Positions 51,978 to 62,866 of a stretch of 64,000 bases of DNA are shown one piece after another. The notes beneath the pieces were generated by a model. It saw nothing but the letters and a program-made list of their open reading frames with translations. It had not been told where the DNA came from and searched no databases. Positions within the stretch are counted from its first letter, which is position 1. Every line of letters starts with the position of its first letter. This DNA comes from Colwellia sp. (GTDB lineage Bacteria > Pseudomonadota > Gammaproteobacteria > Enterobacterales > Alteromonadaceae): positions 1 to 64,000 of the forward strand of contig NZ_JABSPA010000008.1 in NCBI RefSeq assembly GCF_013214175.1, read 5' to 3'. The position numbers and the translations under genes are program-made.

Positions 51978-53258
51978 TTAACAAGAGACTTGCGCTAACT
52001 TATCAAAATAATCAGGAAATGTTTTAGCCGTACATTTAGGATCATTAATGGTTACAGGCGTATCACTTAGTGCAACGAGAGAGAAACACATTGCTATTCT
52101 ATGATCGTCATAGGTATCAATTTCAGCATGTTTTAGTGATTTAGGTGGCGTAATTGAAATATAATCTTTACCTTCAACCACCTCAGCCCCTACTTTTCTA
52201 AGTTCCGTAGCCATGGCGAATAGTCGATCCGTTTCTTTAACTCGCCAGTTATAGATATTTCGAATGGTTGTTGTACCCGTCGCAAATAGAGCCGTAGTTG
52301 CAATAGTCATTGCGGCATCAGGGATATGATTCATGTCCATATCAACTGCGGTTAACGGTTTTCCGATAACTGTGATCGACTCATCATGCCAATGAATTTC
52401 TGCGCCCATTTTTTCAAGTACATCAGCAAAATGCTTATCACCCTGAACACTGAGTTTACCGACACCATGCACGGTAACTTCGCCACCTTTGATAGCACCA
52501 GCAGCTAAGAAATATGATGCAGAAGATGCATCTCCTTCCACCATATATTTTTCTAGTGCTTGATATGATTGATTACTGCTAACATTGAAAGATTTATAGT
52601 CATTATTTTGAACATTGACACCAAATCTACGCATAATATCAAGGGTAATATCAATATAGGGTTTGGAAACTAATTCACCATCAATTTCGATTGTAGTATC
52701 AGTCCCTAATAAAGGGGTAATCATTAATATTGCCGTTAAAAATTGACTCGAGATAGAACCATCAATGGTAATACTATTGCCAACTAAGGTTTCACCTTTT
52801 ATTTTTATCGGCGGGTAATCTTTATTTTCCAAGTATTCTATATCGCTGCCAAGCTGCGCTAAAGCATCAACTAAATGACCTATTGGGCGCTCTTTCATTC
52901 TTGCTTCGCCAGTTAAGATATATTCACCTTCACTCGCGGCAAGTGCTGCACACAACGGGCGCATCGCGGTTCCCGCATTGCCTAGGAATAGCTCCAATGG
53001 CTCTTTAGTTTTAAAAAAACCATTATTGCCAACAACAGTACATTCTGTGCCACAATCACTTAACGTATATTTAATACCAAGAATTTTTAACGCGTTTAAC
53101 ATATGGTTAATGTCATCACTCACTAATAAATTAGTAATTTTAGTTGTCCCATTAGCTAAAGCCGCAATTAATAATGCACGATTAGATAAACTCTTAGAGC
53201 CAGGTAAAAAAATCTCTCCATTAATTTTATTTATTGGCTTTAATGTTAATTGCTCCAC
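51978..53258 (-). CDS. aroA: 3-phosphoshikimate 1-carboxyvinyltransferase (EPSP synthase)
   Basis: 426 residues from GTG at 53258 with AGAGGA eight bases upstream; this gives the usual length and start. [38 protein letters not shown] and [17 protein letters not shown] are the class I EPSP synthase motifs. Sixth step of the shikimate pathway. One base separates its start from the serC stop, so translation is coupled. Glyphosate-sensitive type by family. Confidence 0.95.
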   Translation of the reverse strand: MEQLTLKPINKINGEIFLPGSKSLSNRALLIAALANGTTKITNLLVSDDINHMLNALKILGIKYTLSDCGTECTVVGNNGFFKTKEPLELFLGNAGTAMRPLCAALAASEGEYILTGEARMKERPIGHLVDALAQLGSDIEYLENKDYPPIKIKGETLVGNSITIDGSISSQFLTAILMITPLLGTDTTIEIDGELVSKPYIDITLDIMRRFGVNVQNNDYKSFNVSSNQSYQALEKYMVEGDASSASYFLAAGAIKGGEVTVHGVGKLSVQGDKHFADVLEKMGAEIHWHDESITVIGKPLTAVDMDMNHIPDAAMTIATTALFATGTTTIRNIYNWRVKETDRLFAMATELRKVGAEVVEGKDYISITPPKSLKHAEIDTYDDHRIAMCFSLVALSDTPVTINDPKCTAKTFPDYFDKLAQVSC

Positions 53259-53259
53259 T

Positions 53260-54345
53260 TTAACGATTCCTCTTTTCAAATTGTTGCATAAACTCAATGA
53301 GTGCTTGTACACCTGCAAGTGGCATAGCGTTATATATACTTGCACGCATACCACCAACAATTCTATGGCCTTTAAGTGCCGTTAAACCCGCAGCTTCAGA
53401 TTCAGTTAAAAATTTCTCATTTAAGCTGTCATCTTTTAACCAAAAGGGAATATTCATTTTACTACGATACTGACTTTCAATGTGATTAAGGTATAGTTCG
53501 CTATTATCAATCGCTTGATACAGTAGCTCAGCTTTCACCTGATTTACTTTAGCAATTTCCTTAACACCGCCCATATCTTTGAGCCACTCAAAAACTAGAC
53601 CGGCAAGATACCAAGCATACGTTGGCGGGGTGTTATACATAGAGTCATTATCTGCAGCGGTTTTATAATTCATAATACAAGGCGTGGCGACTTGAGCATG
53701 ACCAAGTAAGTCTTCTCGAACAATAACAATGGTTAAACCAGACGGGCCGATATTTTTTTGTGCGCCGGCGTAGATCAAGCCAAATTTACTAACATCTATT
53801 TCATGGGATAAAATAGTAGATGACATATCAGCAACTATAGGCACGCCATTGGTTTCTGGAATGGTATTTATTTCGAGACCATTAACCGTTTCATTTGGAC
53901 AATAATGTACATAAGCGGCATCAGGATTAAGTGGCCATTCTGAGCTAGCTAAAAGGCTGGAGTTACCCTTTGTGTCTTGATTAATGTTAATAACATTTAT
54001 GTCACCAAAGTTTTTTGCTTCAGCAACCGCAGCTTTTGACCAAGAGCCAGAGACAATGTAATCAGCAGACTTACCCTGAGGTAATAAGTTAAGCGGGACA
54101 GCAGAAAATTGACCTCGTCCACCGCCATGACAAAATAGTACTTGATAATTATCAGGAATAGACATTAGCTCACGTAAGTCAGTTTCTGCTTTTTTAGCCA
54201 TGGTCATGTAAATACCACTGCGGTGACTAAGCTCCATCACAGAGCTTCCGGTATCTTGCCAATTAGTAAACTCTTGTTGTGCTTTTGCCATTACCGCTGT
54301 AGGTAACATGGCCGGGCCAGCGCAAAAATTAAAAACTTCAGACAT
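53260..54345 (-). CDS. serC: Phosphoserine aminotransferase
   Basis: 361 residues from the ATG at 54345, which has AGGAAAG upstream; an ATG at 54378 is not supported. [20 protein letters not shown] at the start, and [20 protein letters not shown] with the PLP-binding Lys near residue 197. Works in serine and pyridoxal phosphate synthesis. First gene of serC-aroA-cmk-rpsA-ihfB. Confidence 0.95.
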   Translation of the reverse strand: MSEVFNFCAGPAMLPTAVMAKAQQEFTNWQDTGSSVMELSHRSGIYMTMAKKAETDLRELMSIPDNYQVLFCHGGGRGQFSAVPLNLLPQGKSADYIVSGSWSKAAVAEAKNFGDINVININQDTKGNSSLLASSEWPLNPDAAYVHYCPNETVNGLEINTIPETNGVPIVADMSSTILSHEIDVSKFGLIYAGAQKNIGPSGLTIVIVREDLLGHAQVATPCIMNYKTAADNDSMYNTPPTYAWYLAGLVFEWLKDMGGVKEIAKVNQVKAELLYQAIDNSELYLNHIESQYRSKMNIPFWLKDDSLNEKFLTESEAAGLTALKGHRIVGGMRASIYNAMPLAGVQALIEFMQQFEKRNR

Positions 54346-54420
54346 AATCTTTCCTAATCGCTTAACTACTATTTTCAAAAATATTATCTAAAATAGTATT
54401 TTTATTAATAAAATCACATT

Positions 54421-54448
54421 AAAAAAGGCGGTTATTAGCCGCCCTTTT
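54421..54448 (-). terminator. Terminator of gyrA
   Basis: Stem GGCGGT-like GGCGG / CCGCC around TTATTAG, with T-run on the minus strand, 18 bp after the gyrA stop. Confidence 0.8.
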
Positions 54449-54465
54449 AAGTATTAATTCAACAA

Positions 54466-57180
54466 CTACTCTTGAGTGTCGTCTTGTGTGCTATCCGCAT
54501 CATCCTGTTGAGCACTATGCTCGGGATTATGCTCACTACTCGTTTCAACTATTTCGTCACCCTCGGCAACTTCTTCAAGTTGTTCTGGCTCCTCAATTTC
54601 ATCAATACGTTGTAGTGCAACTACATGCTCATCATCAGCAGTACGAATTAGTCGTACCCCTTGAGTATTACGACCGATAACACTAACCTCATTAACGCGA
54701 GTACGTACTAAAGTACCGTTATCAGTAATTAGCATGATCTCATCAAGTTCTTCAACTTGCACCGCGCCAACGACTTTACCATTACGTTCGCTAACCTTGA
54801 TAGAAACAACACCTTTGGTTGCTCTACTCTTAGCTGGATATTCAGCTAAGTCAGTTCGCTTACCAAAACCATTTTCAGTAATGGTTAAGATAGGGCCATC
54901 ATTTTTAGGAACAATAAGCGAAACAACTTTTTGCTCACCGTCAAGCTTCATACCACGAACACCAGTACCGGTACGACCAATAGGTTTTAATGCCCATCGT
55001 TGTTCGCCTGTTTCTGGATCAAGCTTGATTTCACCTGTTTCACTATCACGTACTTTCTCATTAAAACGCACTACTTTACCGGCATCAGAGAACAACATTA
55101 TATCGTTATTGCCATCGGTGATATCAACACCAATTAAGGTATCATCGTCGCGAAGGTTTAAAGCTATGATGCCGTTAGCTCGCTGGTTAGAGTATGCATC
55201 TAAACGCGTTTTCTTCACCGTACCAGAGGCTGTTGCCATAACAATATACTTATCATCAGCATATTCACGTACTGGTAATATTGCCGTGATACGCTCATCG
55301 CTTTCTAATGGTAAAATATTAACGATAGGTCGACCACGAGCAGTACGACTAGCTAATGGTAGTTGGTACACTTTCAACCAGTATAATTTACCGCGGTCTG
55401 AGAAACATAATATAGTGTCATGGGTATTAGCCACTAATAAACGTTCGATGAAATCTTCTTCTTTCATCTTAGTCGCTGCTTTACCTTTACCACCACGACG
55501 CTGAGCTTCGTAATCACTTAACACTTGATATTTAACATAACCTTCATGTGATAAGGTCACGACAACATCTTCTTCGGTAATTAAATCTTCTAAAGATAAG
55601 TCATGCGAAGCATTAGTAATTTCAGTTCGACGCTCATCACCAAACTCATCACGAATAGCAATAAGCTCTTCACAAATAACTTCCATTAAACGAGCAGGTG
55701 TAACTAAGATATGCAATAATTCTGCGATAAGGTCTAATAACGCTTTGTACTCGCTTAGAATTTTATCGTGTTCCATGCCAGATAGTTTGTATAACTGTAA
55801 GTCCACAATGGCTTTTGCTTGCTCTGCGGTTAAGTAATATAAACCATCACGAATACCGTATTCTGGCTCTAACCATTCAGGACGTGCGGCATCATTACCT
55901 GCTTCGCTAAGCATGTTGGCAACAGTACCTAATGACCAACCTTGAGCAATTAGTTTTTCTTCTGATTCTTTTCGGTTGTTCGAAGCTTTAATCAATTCAA
56001 TGATCGGGTCAATATTGACTAAGGCAATCGATAAACCTTCTAAAATATGAGCACGTTCGCGCGCTTTTTTCAGTTCGAAAATAGTTCTGCGGGTTACAAC
56101 TTCACGGCGATGTAATACAAAAGCTTCTAACATCTCTTTGATATTAAATATTTTAGGTTGGCCATTGGTTAATGCCACCATATTTAAACCAAAAGAAACC
56201 TGCATTTGTGTCAGTTTGTATAAGTTATTTAAAACAACTTCACCCACTTCACCGCGCTTGATCTCAATAACCATACGCATGCCATCTTTATCAGACTCAT
56301 CACGTAGCGCAGAAATACCTTCAAGACGTTTGTCTTTAACAAGCTCAGCCATTTTTTCAATTAAGCGTGCTTTGTTTACTTGATAAGGTAGTTCGTGGAC
56401 TATTATTGTTTCTTTACCCGTGGTTTCATGTACATCAATACTTGCACGTGCACGAATTTTTATTTTACCGCGACCCGTTCGGTACGCTTCTTCAATACCT
56501 GCACGACCGCTAATAATACCTGCTGTTGGAAAGTCAGGTCCTGGGATATGTTCTAATATTTCTTCAAACGTTAATTCACTGTTTTCAATAAGCGCTAAAC
56601 AAGCATTAATGACTTCAGTTAAATTATGCGGAGGAATATTGGTTGCCATACCAACAGCAATACCCGAGGTACCATTCACTAATAAGTTAGGTACACGCGT
56701 TGGCATAACTACTGGAATATGTTCTGTACCATCATAGTTAGGCACAAAATCAACGGTTTCTTTATCTAAATCGGCGAGAATAGAATGGGCAATTTTAGAC
56801 ATGCGAATTTCGGTATAACGCATTGCTGCTGCACTATCACCATCAACAGAACCAAAGTTACCTTGGCCGTCTATCAGCATGTAACGTAATGAGAATGGTT
56901 GCGCCATACGAACGATGGTATCGTAAACAGCTGTATCACCATGAGGGTGATATTTACCGATTACATCACCAACCACACGGGCTGATTTCTTGTAGGCTTT
57001 ATTCCAATCATTGCCTAAGACATCCATGGCAAATAAAACCCTGCGATGTACAGGCTTTAAACCATCACGAACATCAGGCAATGCGCGCCCAACTATTACG
57101 CTCATAGCATAATCTAAATAGGAGGTTTTTAGTTCATCTTCAATATTTACTGGAACTATTTGTTTGGCCAGATCGGACAT
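54466..57180 (-). CDS. gyrA: DNA gyrase subunit A
   Basis: 904 residues. Catalytic Tyr122 lies in [10 protein letters not shown]. The quinolone region reads HGDTAVYDT with Thr83 and Asp87 in Escherichia coli numbering; Thr at 83 occurs naturally in other gammaproteobacteria, so resistance cannot be concluded. The GyrA box is [11 protein letters not shown], followed by the six-bladed C-terminal wrapping domain and an acidic tail ending in [12 protein letters not shown]. Introduces negative supercoils together with GyrB. Divergent from ubiG. Confidence 0.97.
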   Translation of the reverse strand: MSDLAKQIVPVNIEDELKTSYLDYAMSVIVGRALPDVRDGLKPVHRRVLFAMDVLGNDWNKAYKKSARVVGDVIGKYHPHGDTAVYDTIVRMAQPFSLRYMLIDGQGNFGSVDGDSAAAMRYTEIRMSKIAHSILADLDKETVDFVPNYDGTEHIPVVMPTRVPNLLVNGTSGIAVGMATNIPPHNLTEVINACLALIENSELTFEEILEHIPGPDFPTAGIISGRAGIEEAYRTGRGKIKIRARASIDVHETTGKETIIVHELPYQVNKARLIEKMAELVKDKRLEGISALRDESDKDGMRMVIEIKRGEVGEVVLNNLYKLTQMQVSFGLNMVALTNGQPKIFNIKEMLEAFVLHRREVVTRRTIFELKKARERAHILEGLSIALVNIDPIIELIKASNNRKESEEKLIAQGWSLGTVANMLSEAGNDAARPEWLEPEYGIRDGLYYLTAEQAKAIVDLQLYKLSGMEHDKILSEYKALLDLIAELLHILVTPARLMEVICEELIAIRDEFGDERRTEITNASHDLSLEDLITEEDVVVTLSHEGYVKYQVLSDYEAQRRGGKGKAATKMKEEDFIERLLVANTHDTILCFSDRGKLYWLKVYQLPLASRTARGRPIVNILPLESDERITAILPVREYADDKYIVMATASGTVKKTRLDAYSNQRANGIIALNLRDDDTLIGVDITDGNNDIMLFSDAGKVVRFNEKVRDSETGEIKLDPETGEQRWALKPIGRTGTGVRGMKLDGEQKVVSLIVPKNDGPILTITENGFGKRTDLAEYPAKSRATKGVVSIKVSERNGKVVGAVQVEELDEIMLITDNGTLVRTRVNEVSVIGRNTQGVRLIRTADDEHVVALQRIDEIEEPEQLEEVAEGDEIVETSSEHNPEHSAQQDDADSTQDDTQE

Positions 57181-57494
57181 AAATCGATGGTATCCCTTAA
57201 CTAATTCTTTTGCTTAACAATACTACTTATATAGCAAGGCTACTTTCCAGTATTGTATAAACGGTATTTTAAAGATTTTTATTGTTATCTAATAGATACT
57301 AATAATAGTGATCAACGCAGCATACTAGCATAAAAATGTTTGATGCCATACCGCTTTATTTAAAGCTTTTTTGAGGGGTAATGAACCGCCTAAAAAAGCA
57401 CCTAATAAGCCTCAATTTGATCTATACCCTTTGTTTAAAAATAACTTTCGTTTAGAATCTAATCATTGATAATTAACTTTAAGTATAAAAAGAT
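57181..57494. promoter_or_regulatory. Divergent promoter region gyrA / ubiG
   Basis: 314 bp, AT-rich. It should hold both promoters; no operator or RNA gene is recognised. Confidence 0.4.
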
Positions 57495-58235
57495 ATGTCA
57501 GCCAAACCTCTTAACGTAAATGAAGAAGAAATCGCAAAATTTGAAAAGATTGCCAGCCAATGGTGGGATCTCAGTGGTGACTTTAAACCGTTACATCAAA
57601 TCAACCCATTAAGAGTGCAATTTATATGTCAACATATTGCCCAGCAAGAGTTTGACACACATTCAAGTAATGGTTTACTTGATAAGCAAGTAATAGATGT
57701 AGGCTGTGGTGGTGGTATATTATCTGAATCATTAGCAAAGTTGGGTGCTAAGGTAACGGGAATAGATATGGGTATTGAACCTTTAAATGTTGCTAAACTA
57801 CACGCCCTAGAAACAGGCTTAGCCATTAATTACCAGAAAATTACCGCAGAAGAGAAAGCGCAAGAATCTAATGGCCAGTTTGATGTGGTTACCTGCATGG
57901 AAATGCTTGAACATGTACCAGACCCTGAATCTGTCATTCAAGCGTGTGCTGCATTAGTTAAATCGGGTGGTTTGATATTCTTTTCCACCCTAAATAAAAG
58001 TATAAAATCTTACTTGCTGGCCATAGTTGCAGCAGAAAAGGTCTTCAAACTCGTCCCTGACGGTACCCATGATCATGATAAGTTTATTCGCCCTTCACAA
58101 CTCATTGGCTGGGCTGAGTCTCATGAATTAAAGTGCATTGATGCTAGTGGCATTCACTACAACCCGCTAACAGAAAATCACAAGTTGATAGACTCGCTTG
58201 ATGTTAATTATATCTTATGTTGTCGTAAGCTTTAA
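57495..58235 (+). CDS. ubiG: Ubiquinone O-methyltransferase UbiG
   Basis: 246 residues. SAM-binding [20 protein letters not shown], then VTGIDMG and [21 protein letters not shown]-terminal [19 protein letters not shown] is the typical UbiG opening. Carries out both O-methylations of ubiquinone synthesis. Beside gyrA as in enteric bacteria. Confidence 0.94.
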   Translation: MSAKPLNVNEEEIAKFEKIASQWWDLSGDFKPLHQINPLRVQFICQHIAQQEFDTHSSNGLLDKQVIDVGCGGGILSESLAKLGAKVTGIDMGIEPLNVAKLHALETGLAINYQKITAEEKAQESNGQFDVVTCMEMLEHVPDPESVIQACAALVKSGGLIFFSTLNKSIKSYLLAIVAAEKVFKLVPDGTHDHDKFIRPSQLIGWAESHELKCIDASGIHYNPLTENHKLIDSLDVNYILCCRKL

Positions 58236-58589
58236 TTGTTAGCACTAAATAATATTGAGTAAACACACTTTGTGTGCTCAGGTTGAGGAATAAGTGTGTT
58301 GTATTAATAGCCAAGTTGTTCAAACATTAAACTACCCTAGCCTACTATCGCTAAGTAACTGTAATAACTGGTATTTTTGCAACTTAGATTAAATCACTAT
58401 AGCGACCAGAGATTTTCATTAAAAATAATTTATATAATTCAGTTGAAAGTAAAATAACGAAAATAATCGTTGCTTTTAGCAAATTCCAAAATGAAAAAGT
58501 CTTGCTAGGTTAGTCAACACTAACCCTAGATTTCGGGTCATTAAAAAGGTAAAGATCAACTTATTTTATCGCTTGCAAAAGTGGTCAAA

Positions 58590-58605
58590 CCTCATTATCT
58601 TGTGT
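58590..58605. promoter_or_regulatory. Putative NrdR box 1
   Basis: CCTCATTATCTTGTGT, partial match to the dyad ACACWATATWTTGTGT. It starts exactly 31 bp before the second box, the spacing known for paired NrdR boxes. Confidence 0.5.
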
Positions 58606-58620
58606 TTGGAATTATAAAAA

Positions 58621-58636
58621 ACCCTAGATATTGTGC
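58621..58636. promoter_or_regulatory. Putative NrdR box 2
   Basis: ACCCTAGATATTGTGC, matching the core CTA-N-ATAT-TGTG of NrdR sites, 146 bp before nrdA. NrdR represses ribonucleotide reductase genes in response to nucleotide levels. Confidence 0.55.
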
Positions 58637-58782
58637 ATTCGATGCTCAGTTGTTATTTTTTAATACTACGTTTTAGGCACTGATTGCTAAGACGAGTGTG
58701 GGTTTTTTATTAGGGAAGTTTTAGACCCTTTTTATTAGGGACGATAAATAAACAATAACAATACTCTCTTTGCAGGAATTAC

Positions 58783-61053
58783 ATGAATAACAACCTCTTT
58801 GTAACTAAACGAAATGGTGAGAAAGAAGCCATTGATTTAGAAAAAATTCACCGTGTTATCGCTTGGGCAGCAGCAGGGTTAGAAAATGTCTCCGTATCTC
58901 AAGTAGAATTAAAGTCTCACATTCAGTTTTATGACGGAATAAAAACTGCAGATATTCATGAGACTATTATTAAATCGGCTGCTGACTTGATCTCTGAAGA
59001 AACGCCAGATTACCAGTATTTATCTGCTCGCTTAGCAGTGTTCCATTTACGTAAAAAAGCCTATGGTCAATTTGAGCCGCCAGCCCTTTATGATCACGTA
59101 GTTAAGTTAGTTGAAGCGGGTAAATATGATCAGCACTTATTAGCTGATTATAGTCAAGATGACTTTGAGCATATGGCAAGCTTTATGGATCACACTCGTG
59201 ACCTTAACTTTAGCTATGCGGCAGTTAAACAACTTGAAGGTAAATATCTAGTTCAAAATAGAGTTACCGGTGAAATATATGAGAGTGCTCAATTTCTTTA
59301 TATTTTAGTTGCTGCCTGTTTGTTTGCTAAATACCCAAGCAAGACCCGCTTGCGTTATGTAGAAGATTTTTACCACGCTATTTCAAGTTTTAAAATTTCA
59401 TTGCCAACACCGATTATGGCTGGTGTTCGTACACCAACACGTCAATTCTCATCTTGTGTGCTGATTGAATGTGGTGATAGCTTAGACTCAATTAATGCCA
59501 CATCAAGCGCCATCGTTAAATATGTATCTCAACGTGCTGGTATTGGTGTTAATGCTGGTCGAATTAGAGCATTAGGCAGTACCATTAGAAACGGTGAAGC
59601 ATTTCATACCGGCTGTATTCCCTTTTTCAAACACTTTCAAACAGCGGTAAAAAGTTGTTCACAAGGTGGTGTACGTGGCGGTGCAGCTACATTATTTTAT
59701 CCATTGTGGCACTTGGAAGTTGAAAGTTTACTGGTACTTAAAAATAACCGTGGTGTAGAAGAAAACCGTGTTCGCCATTTAGACTATGGTGTGCAATTTA
59801 ATAAGCTGATGTACCAACGCTTAATTAAAGGTGGCCATATTACCCTATTTAGCCCAAGTGATGTTCCTGGACTATACGATGCTTTCTTTGAAGACCAAGA
59901 GAAATTTGATCGCTTATATGTGCAATATGAGAACGATGACTCAATACGTAAAAAACGTATTAAAGCAATAGAGTTATTTACCTTGTTTGCTCAAGAACGT
60001 GCCAGCACAGGTCGTATATATTTGCAAAACGTCGATCACTGTAATACTCATAGTCCGTTTGAGCCAAGTAAAGCCGCTATTCGTCAAAGTAACTTGTGTT
60101 TAGAAATTGCCTTACCTACTAAACCAATGAATGACATTAACGATGAAAATGGTGAAGTGGCACTTTGTACACTATCAGCATTTAACCTAGGCGTTATCGA
60201 TTCATTAGATGAGTTAGAAGGGTTAGCTGATCTAGCCGTTCGCGCCTTAGATTGTTTATTAGATTATCAAGATTACCCCCTTGCTGCTGCAAAAAGTGCC
60301 AGCATGGCACGCAGAACACTTGGTATAGGTGTTATTAATTATGCTTATTACCTAGCGAAGAATGGTCTTTATTATTCAAATGGCAGCGCGAATAACTTAA
60401 CCCATCGTACCTTTGAAGCCATTCAGTTTTATTTATTAAAAGCGTCAAATGAATTAGCTAAAGAGCAAGGTGCTTGTCCTAAATTTCATGAAACTCGCCT
60501 AAGCCAAGGTATATTACCGATTGATACTTATAAAAAGTCTATTGATGATATTACGGGTGAGCCATTACATTTAGATTGGGAAAGTTTACGAACAAGCATT
60601 AAGAAACATGGCGTAAGAAACTCTACTGTTTCAGCGTTAATGCCCTCAGAAACTTCATCGCAAATATCAAATGCTACCAATGGTATTGAACCACCACGTG
60701 GTTTAATCAGTATTAAAGCTAGTAAAGACGGAGTATTGAAACAAGTAGTGCCTGAGTATGAAAGACTTAAAGATAACTATGAGTTATTGTGGAATATTCC
60801 TAATAACCAAGGTTACTTAGAGTTAGTCGGCATTATGCAAAAATTTGTCGACCAAGCTATTTCAGCCAACACTAACTACGACCCTTCTAAATTTGAAGGC
60901 GGTAAAGTACCCGTCAAACAAATTCTAAAAGACATTTTAACCGCATATAAGTTAGGCGTTAAAACCTTGTATTATCATAATACTCGAGATGGTGCTAGTG
61001 ACGATATAGAACTAGAAGATGATAGTTGTGCTGGCGGCGCTTGTAAGATTTAA
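58783..61053 (+). CDS. nrdA: Ribonucleoside-diphosphate reductase class Ia, alpha subunit
   Basis: 756 residues. An ATP-cone at about 5-90 provides activity control (VTKRNGEKEAIDLEKIHRVI). FSSCVLIECGDS holds the redox Cys, and NLCLEIALPT with Cys-x-Glu is the active-site Cys. The C-terminal pair is DDSCAGGACKI. Reduces ribonucleotides for DNA synthesis together with NrdB. Ribosome site AGGAATT. An imperfect hairpin lies in the nrdA-nrdB gap around 61088-61114. Confidence 0.96.
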   Translation: MNNNLFVTKRNGEKEAIDLEKIHRVIAWAAAGLENVSVSQVELKSHIQFYDGIKTADIHETIIKSAADLISEETPDYQYLSARLAVFHLRKKAYGQFEPPALYDHVVKLVEAGKYDQHLLADYSQDDFEHMASFMDHTRDLNFSYAAVKQLEGKYLVQNRVTGEIYESAQFLYILVAACLFAKYPSKTRLRYVEDFYHAISSFKISLPTPIMAGVRTPTRQFSSCVLIECGDSLDSINATSSAIVKYVSQRAGIGVNAGRIRALGSTIRNGEAFHTGCIPFFKHFQTAVKSCSQGGVRGGAATLFYPLWHLEVESLLVLKNNRGVEENRVRHLDYGVQFNKLMYQRLIKGGHITLFSPSDVPGLYDAFFEDQEKFDRLYVQYENDDSIRKKRIKAIELFTLFAQERASTGRIYLQNVDHCNTHSPFEPSKAAIRQSNLCLEIALPTKPMNDINDENGEVALCTLSAFNLGVIDSLDELEGLADLAVRALDCLLDYQDYPLAAAKSASMARRTLGIGVINYAYYLAKNGLYYSNGSANNLTHRTFEAIQFYLLKASNELAKEQGACPKFHETRLSQGILPIDTYKKSIDDITGEPLHLDWESLRTSIKKHGVRNSTVSALMPSETSSQISNATNGIEPPRGLISIKASKDGVLKQVVPEYERLKDNYELLWNIPNNQGYLELVGIMQKFVDQAISANTNYDPSKFEGGKVPVKQILKDILTAYKLGVKTLYYHNTRDGASDDIELEDDSCAGGACKI

Positions 61054-61185
61054 TGCGTTTGAAAAACTTATAGCATCACTATTCACCTTGAAATTAATAA
61101 ATAAAAGGGCCTAGCATAGTACTGGGCTCTTGTTACTACAACAATCTAAGAATAATGCTTGTAGTACTCTAAAGGAATAAGATTC

Positions 61186-62316
61186 ATGACGTATACCACG
61201 TTTAACCAAACTCCAAATAATGCTTTATTAGAGCCAATGTTTTTAGGCAATAACGTCAATATATCTCGCTATGATCAACAACGTTATATTGCTTTTGAGA
61301 AATTAATTGAAAAACAACTTTCATTTTTTTGGCGCCCTGAAGAAGTTGATGTATCTAAAGACAGAGCAGACTGGCAGAGTCTAACTGACTCTGAAAAGCA
61401 TATTTTTATTTCTAATTTAAAATATCAAACCTTATTAGATTCAATGGCCGCACGTTCTGTTAACGCGGTGTTTTTGCCGCTAGTGTCTTTACCCGAAGTA
61501 GAAACTTGGGTAGAAACTTGGGCCTTTAGTGAAACAATTCATTCTCGCTCATATACCCATATTTTACGTAACTTATTCACCAACCCTGGTGAAGTATTCG
61601 ATGACATAATCGTTAACCCCGCTATTTTAAAACGTGCAACAAGTATTGCTAAGTATTTTGATGATGTCATTCTGACCACACAATTATTGCAATCTCAGGG
61701 TGAAGGTAGCTATGAAGTTGAGGGCAAAACCATTGAAGTCAGCACTAGAAAGCTTAAAGAACGTTTATTCCTAGCAGTATGCTCGGTAAATGCCTTAGAA
61801 GCTATCCGGTTCTACGTCAGCTTTGCCTGTTCATTTGCTTTTGCCGAGCGTGAGTTACTTGAAGGTAATGCCAAAATAATTAAACTGATAGCCCGCGATG
61901 AAGCACTGCACTTGACCGGTACTCAACATATTCTAAATAATTGGAAATCAGGAAAAGATGATCCTGAAATGAAAATTGTGAGTGCAGAGATGCGAGATGA
62001 AGGCTTACAAATTTTCTTAGATGTTGTTGAGCAAGAAAAGGAATGGGCGCAATATTTATTTAAAGATGGCTCAATGATTGGTCTAAATGCTGAAATATTA
62101 AATCAATATATCGAGTATATTTCAAATCAGCGCTTAACGGCCATTGGCTATGATGCACCTTTCGACATAAAGAGTAACCCGTTACCTTGGATGAATGCTT
62201 ACCTGGTTAGTGATAATGTTCAGGTTGCACCTCAAGAGACTGAAATATCGAGCTATTTAGTTGGTCAAGTTGATTCATCTGTTGATGCTGATGATTTTGA
62301 CGGTTTTGATTTATAG
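61186..62316 (+). CDS. nrdB: Ribonucleoside-diphosphate reductase class Ia, beta subunit
   Basis: 376 residues. Iron ligands and radical Tyr lie in the helices [20 protein letters not shown] and [19 protein letters not shown]. The C-terminal tail [10 protein letters not shown] docks into NrdA. Ribosome site AAAGGAATAAG. Second gene of the operon; yfaE follows 49 bp later. Confidence 0.96.
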   Translation: MTYTTFNQTPNNALLEPMFLGNNVNISRYDQQRYIAFEKLIEKQLSFFWRPEEVDVSKDRADWQSLTDSEKHIFISNLKYQTLLDSMAARSVNAVFLPLVSLPEVETWVETWAFSETIHSRSYTHILRNLFTNPGEVFDDIIVNPAILKRATSIAKYFDDVILTTQLLQSQGEGSYEVEGKTIEVSTRKLKERLFLAVCSVNALEAIRFYVSFACSFAFAERELLEGNAKIIKLIARDEALHLTGTQHILNNWKSGKDDPEMKIVSAEMRDEGLQIFLDVVEQEKEWAQYLFKDGSMIGLNAEILNQYIEYISNQRLTAIGYDAPFDIKSNPLPWMNAYLVSDNVQVAPQETEISSYLVGQVDSSVDADDFDGFDL

Positions 62317-62365
62317 TGATAAGTTGATGGTGATACTAGCCTTAATTTAGGCTAGTTAAATACGT

Positions 62366-62671
62366 ATGAAAGTAAGGAATGCCACTCAAAACGTGAAGGA
62401 CACCATCAAATTGCAGCCTAAAATTATGGTTCAGGGTAAAGTTGTTCCTTTTGAAAATAACGAAGAAACTTTACTCGACTGTTTAGAGTCTGCCGATATC
62501 GAAGTACATTATCATTGCCGGGATGGGTTTTGTGGTGCTTGTCGAGTCACACTAGTTGAAGGTGAAATTAACTACCCTCAAGGAGAGCCTTTAGCGTTTG
62601 TTGGTGAAAATGAAATTTTACCTTGCTGCTGTATTCCCGTAACCGACATTACCTTGGTAATAGATGATTAA
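62366..62671 (+). CDS. yfaE: 2Fe-2S ferredoxin YfaE, RNR cofactor maintenance
   Basis: 101 residues. Plant-type [2Fe-2S] ligands in YHCRDGFCGACRVTLVEG (three Cys) and a fourth in LPCCCIPVTDITL. The protein supplies electrons to rebuild the diiron-tyrosyl cofactor of NrdB. The usual position behind nrdB supports the call. Somewhat longer at its N-terminus than the Escherichia coli protein. Confidence 0.92.
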   Translation: MKVRNATQNVKDTIKLQPKIMVQGKVVPFENNEETLLDCLESADIEVHYHCRDGFCGACRVTLVEGEINYPQGEPLAFVGENEILPCCCIPVTDITLVIDD

Positions 62672-62734
62672 CATCTAACTAACAATCAGGGTAATGCTAT
62701 TTCTTTCTTCAATCTGCTAAGCTCTTCTGATACC

Positions 62735-62815
62735 CGTGAAAATAAGCTATTAAGATTAGCTTGTTGCTGTATTACAGTACCTACAACCAACATTACCTTG
62801 GCAATAGACGACTAG
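62735..62815 (+). pseudogene. Remnant of a second yfaE 3' end
   Basis: In one frame this reads RENKLLRLACCCITVPTT and then NITLAIDD before TAG. The real yfaE ends in GENEILPCCCIPVTDITL and VIDD. Three adjacent Cys and the identical end mark a partial duplication of the gene tail, about 130 bp downstream of the original. No start, no upstream half. Confidence 0.7.
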
Positions 62816-62866
62816 CGCCACTCTAGTTATTACCAAGTTAATGCTTAGTGAATGCTTAGTTAAAAC

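Larger units (their letters stand above)
58236..58782. promoter_or_regulatory. Upstream region of nrdA
   Basis: 547 bp without a gene. Contains two NrdR-like boxes (listed separately) and an A/T-rich stretch. The long leader is normal for the nrdAB operon. Confidence 0.5.

Noticed and set aside
54734..55504. 256-codon plus-strand frame inside gyrA
   Set aside because: Antisense shadow of a highly conserved gene; composition follows the gyrA codons.
56930..57081. Quinolone-resistance mutation in gyrA (Thr83)
   Set aside because: Thr at this position is the natural residue in several gammaproteobacteria; one sequence cannot show resistance.
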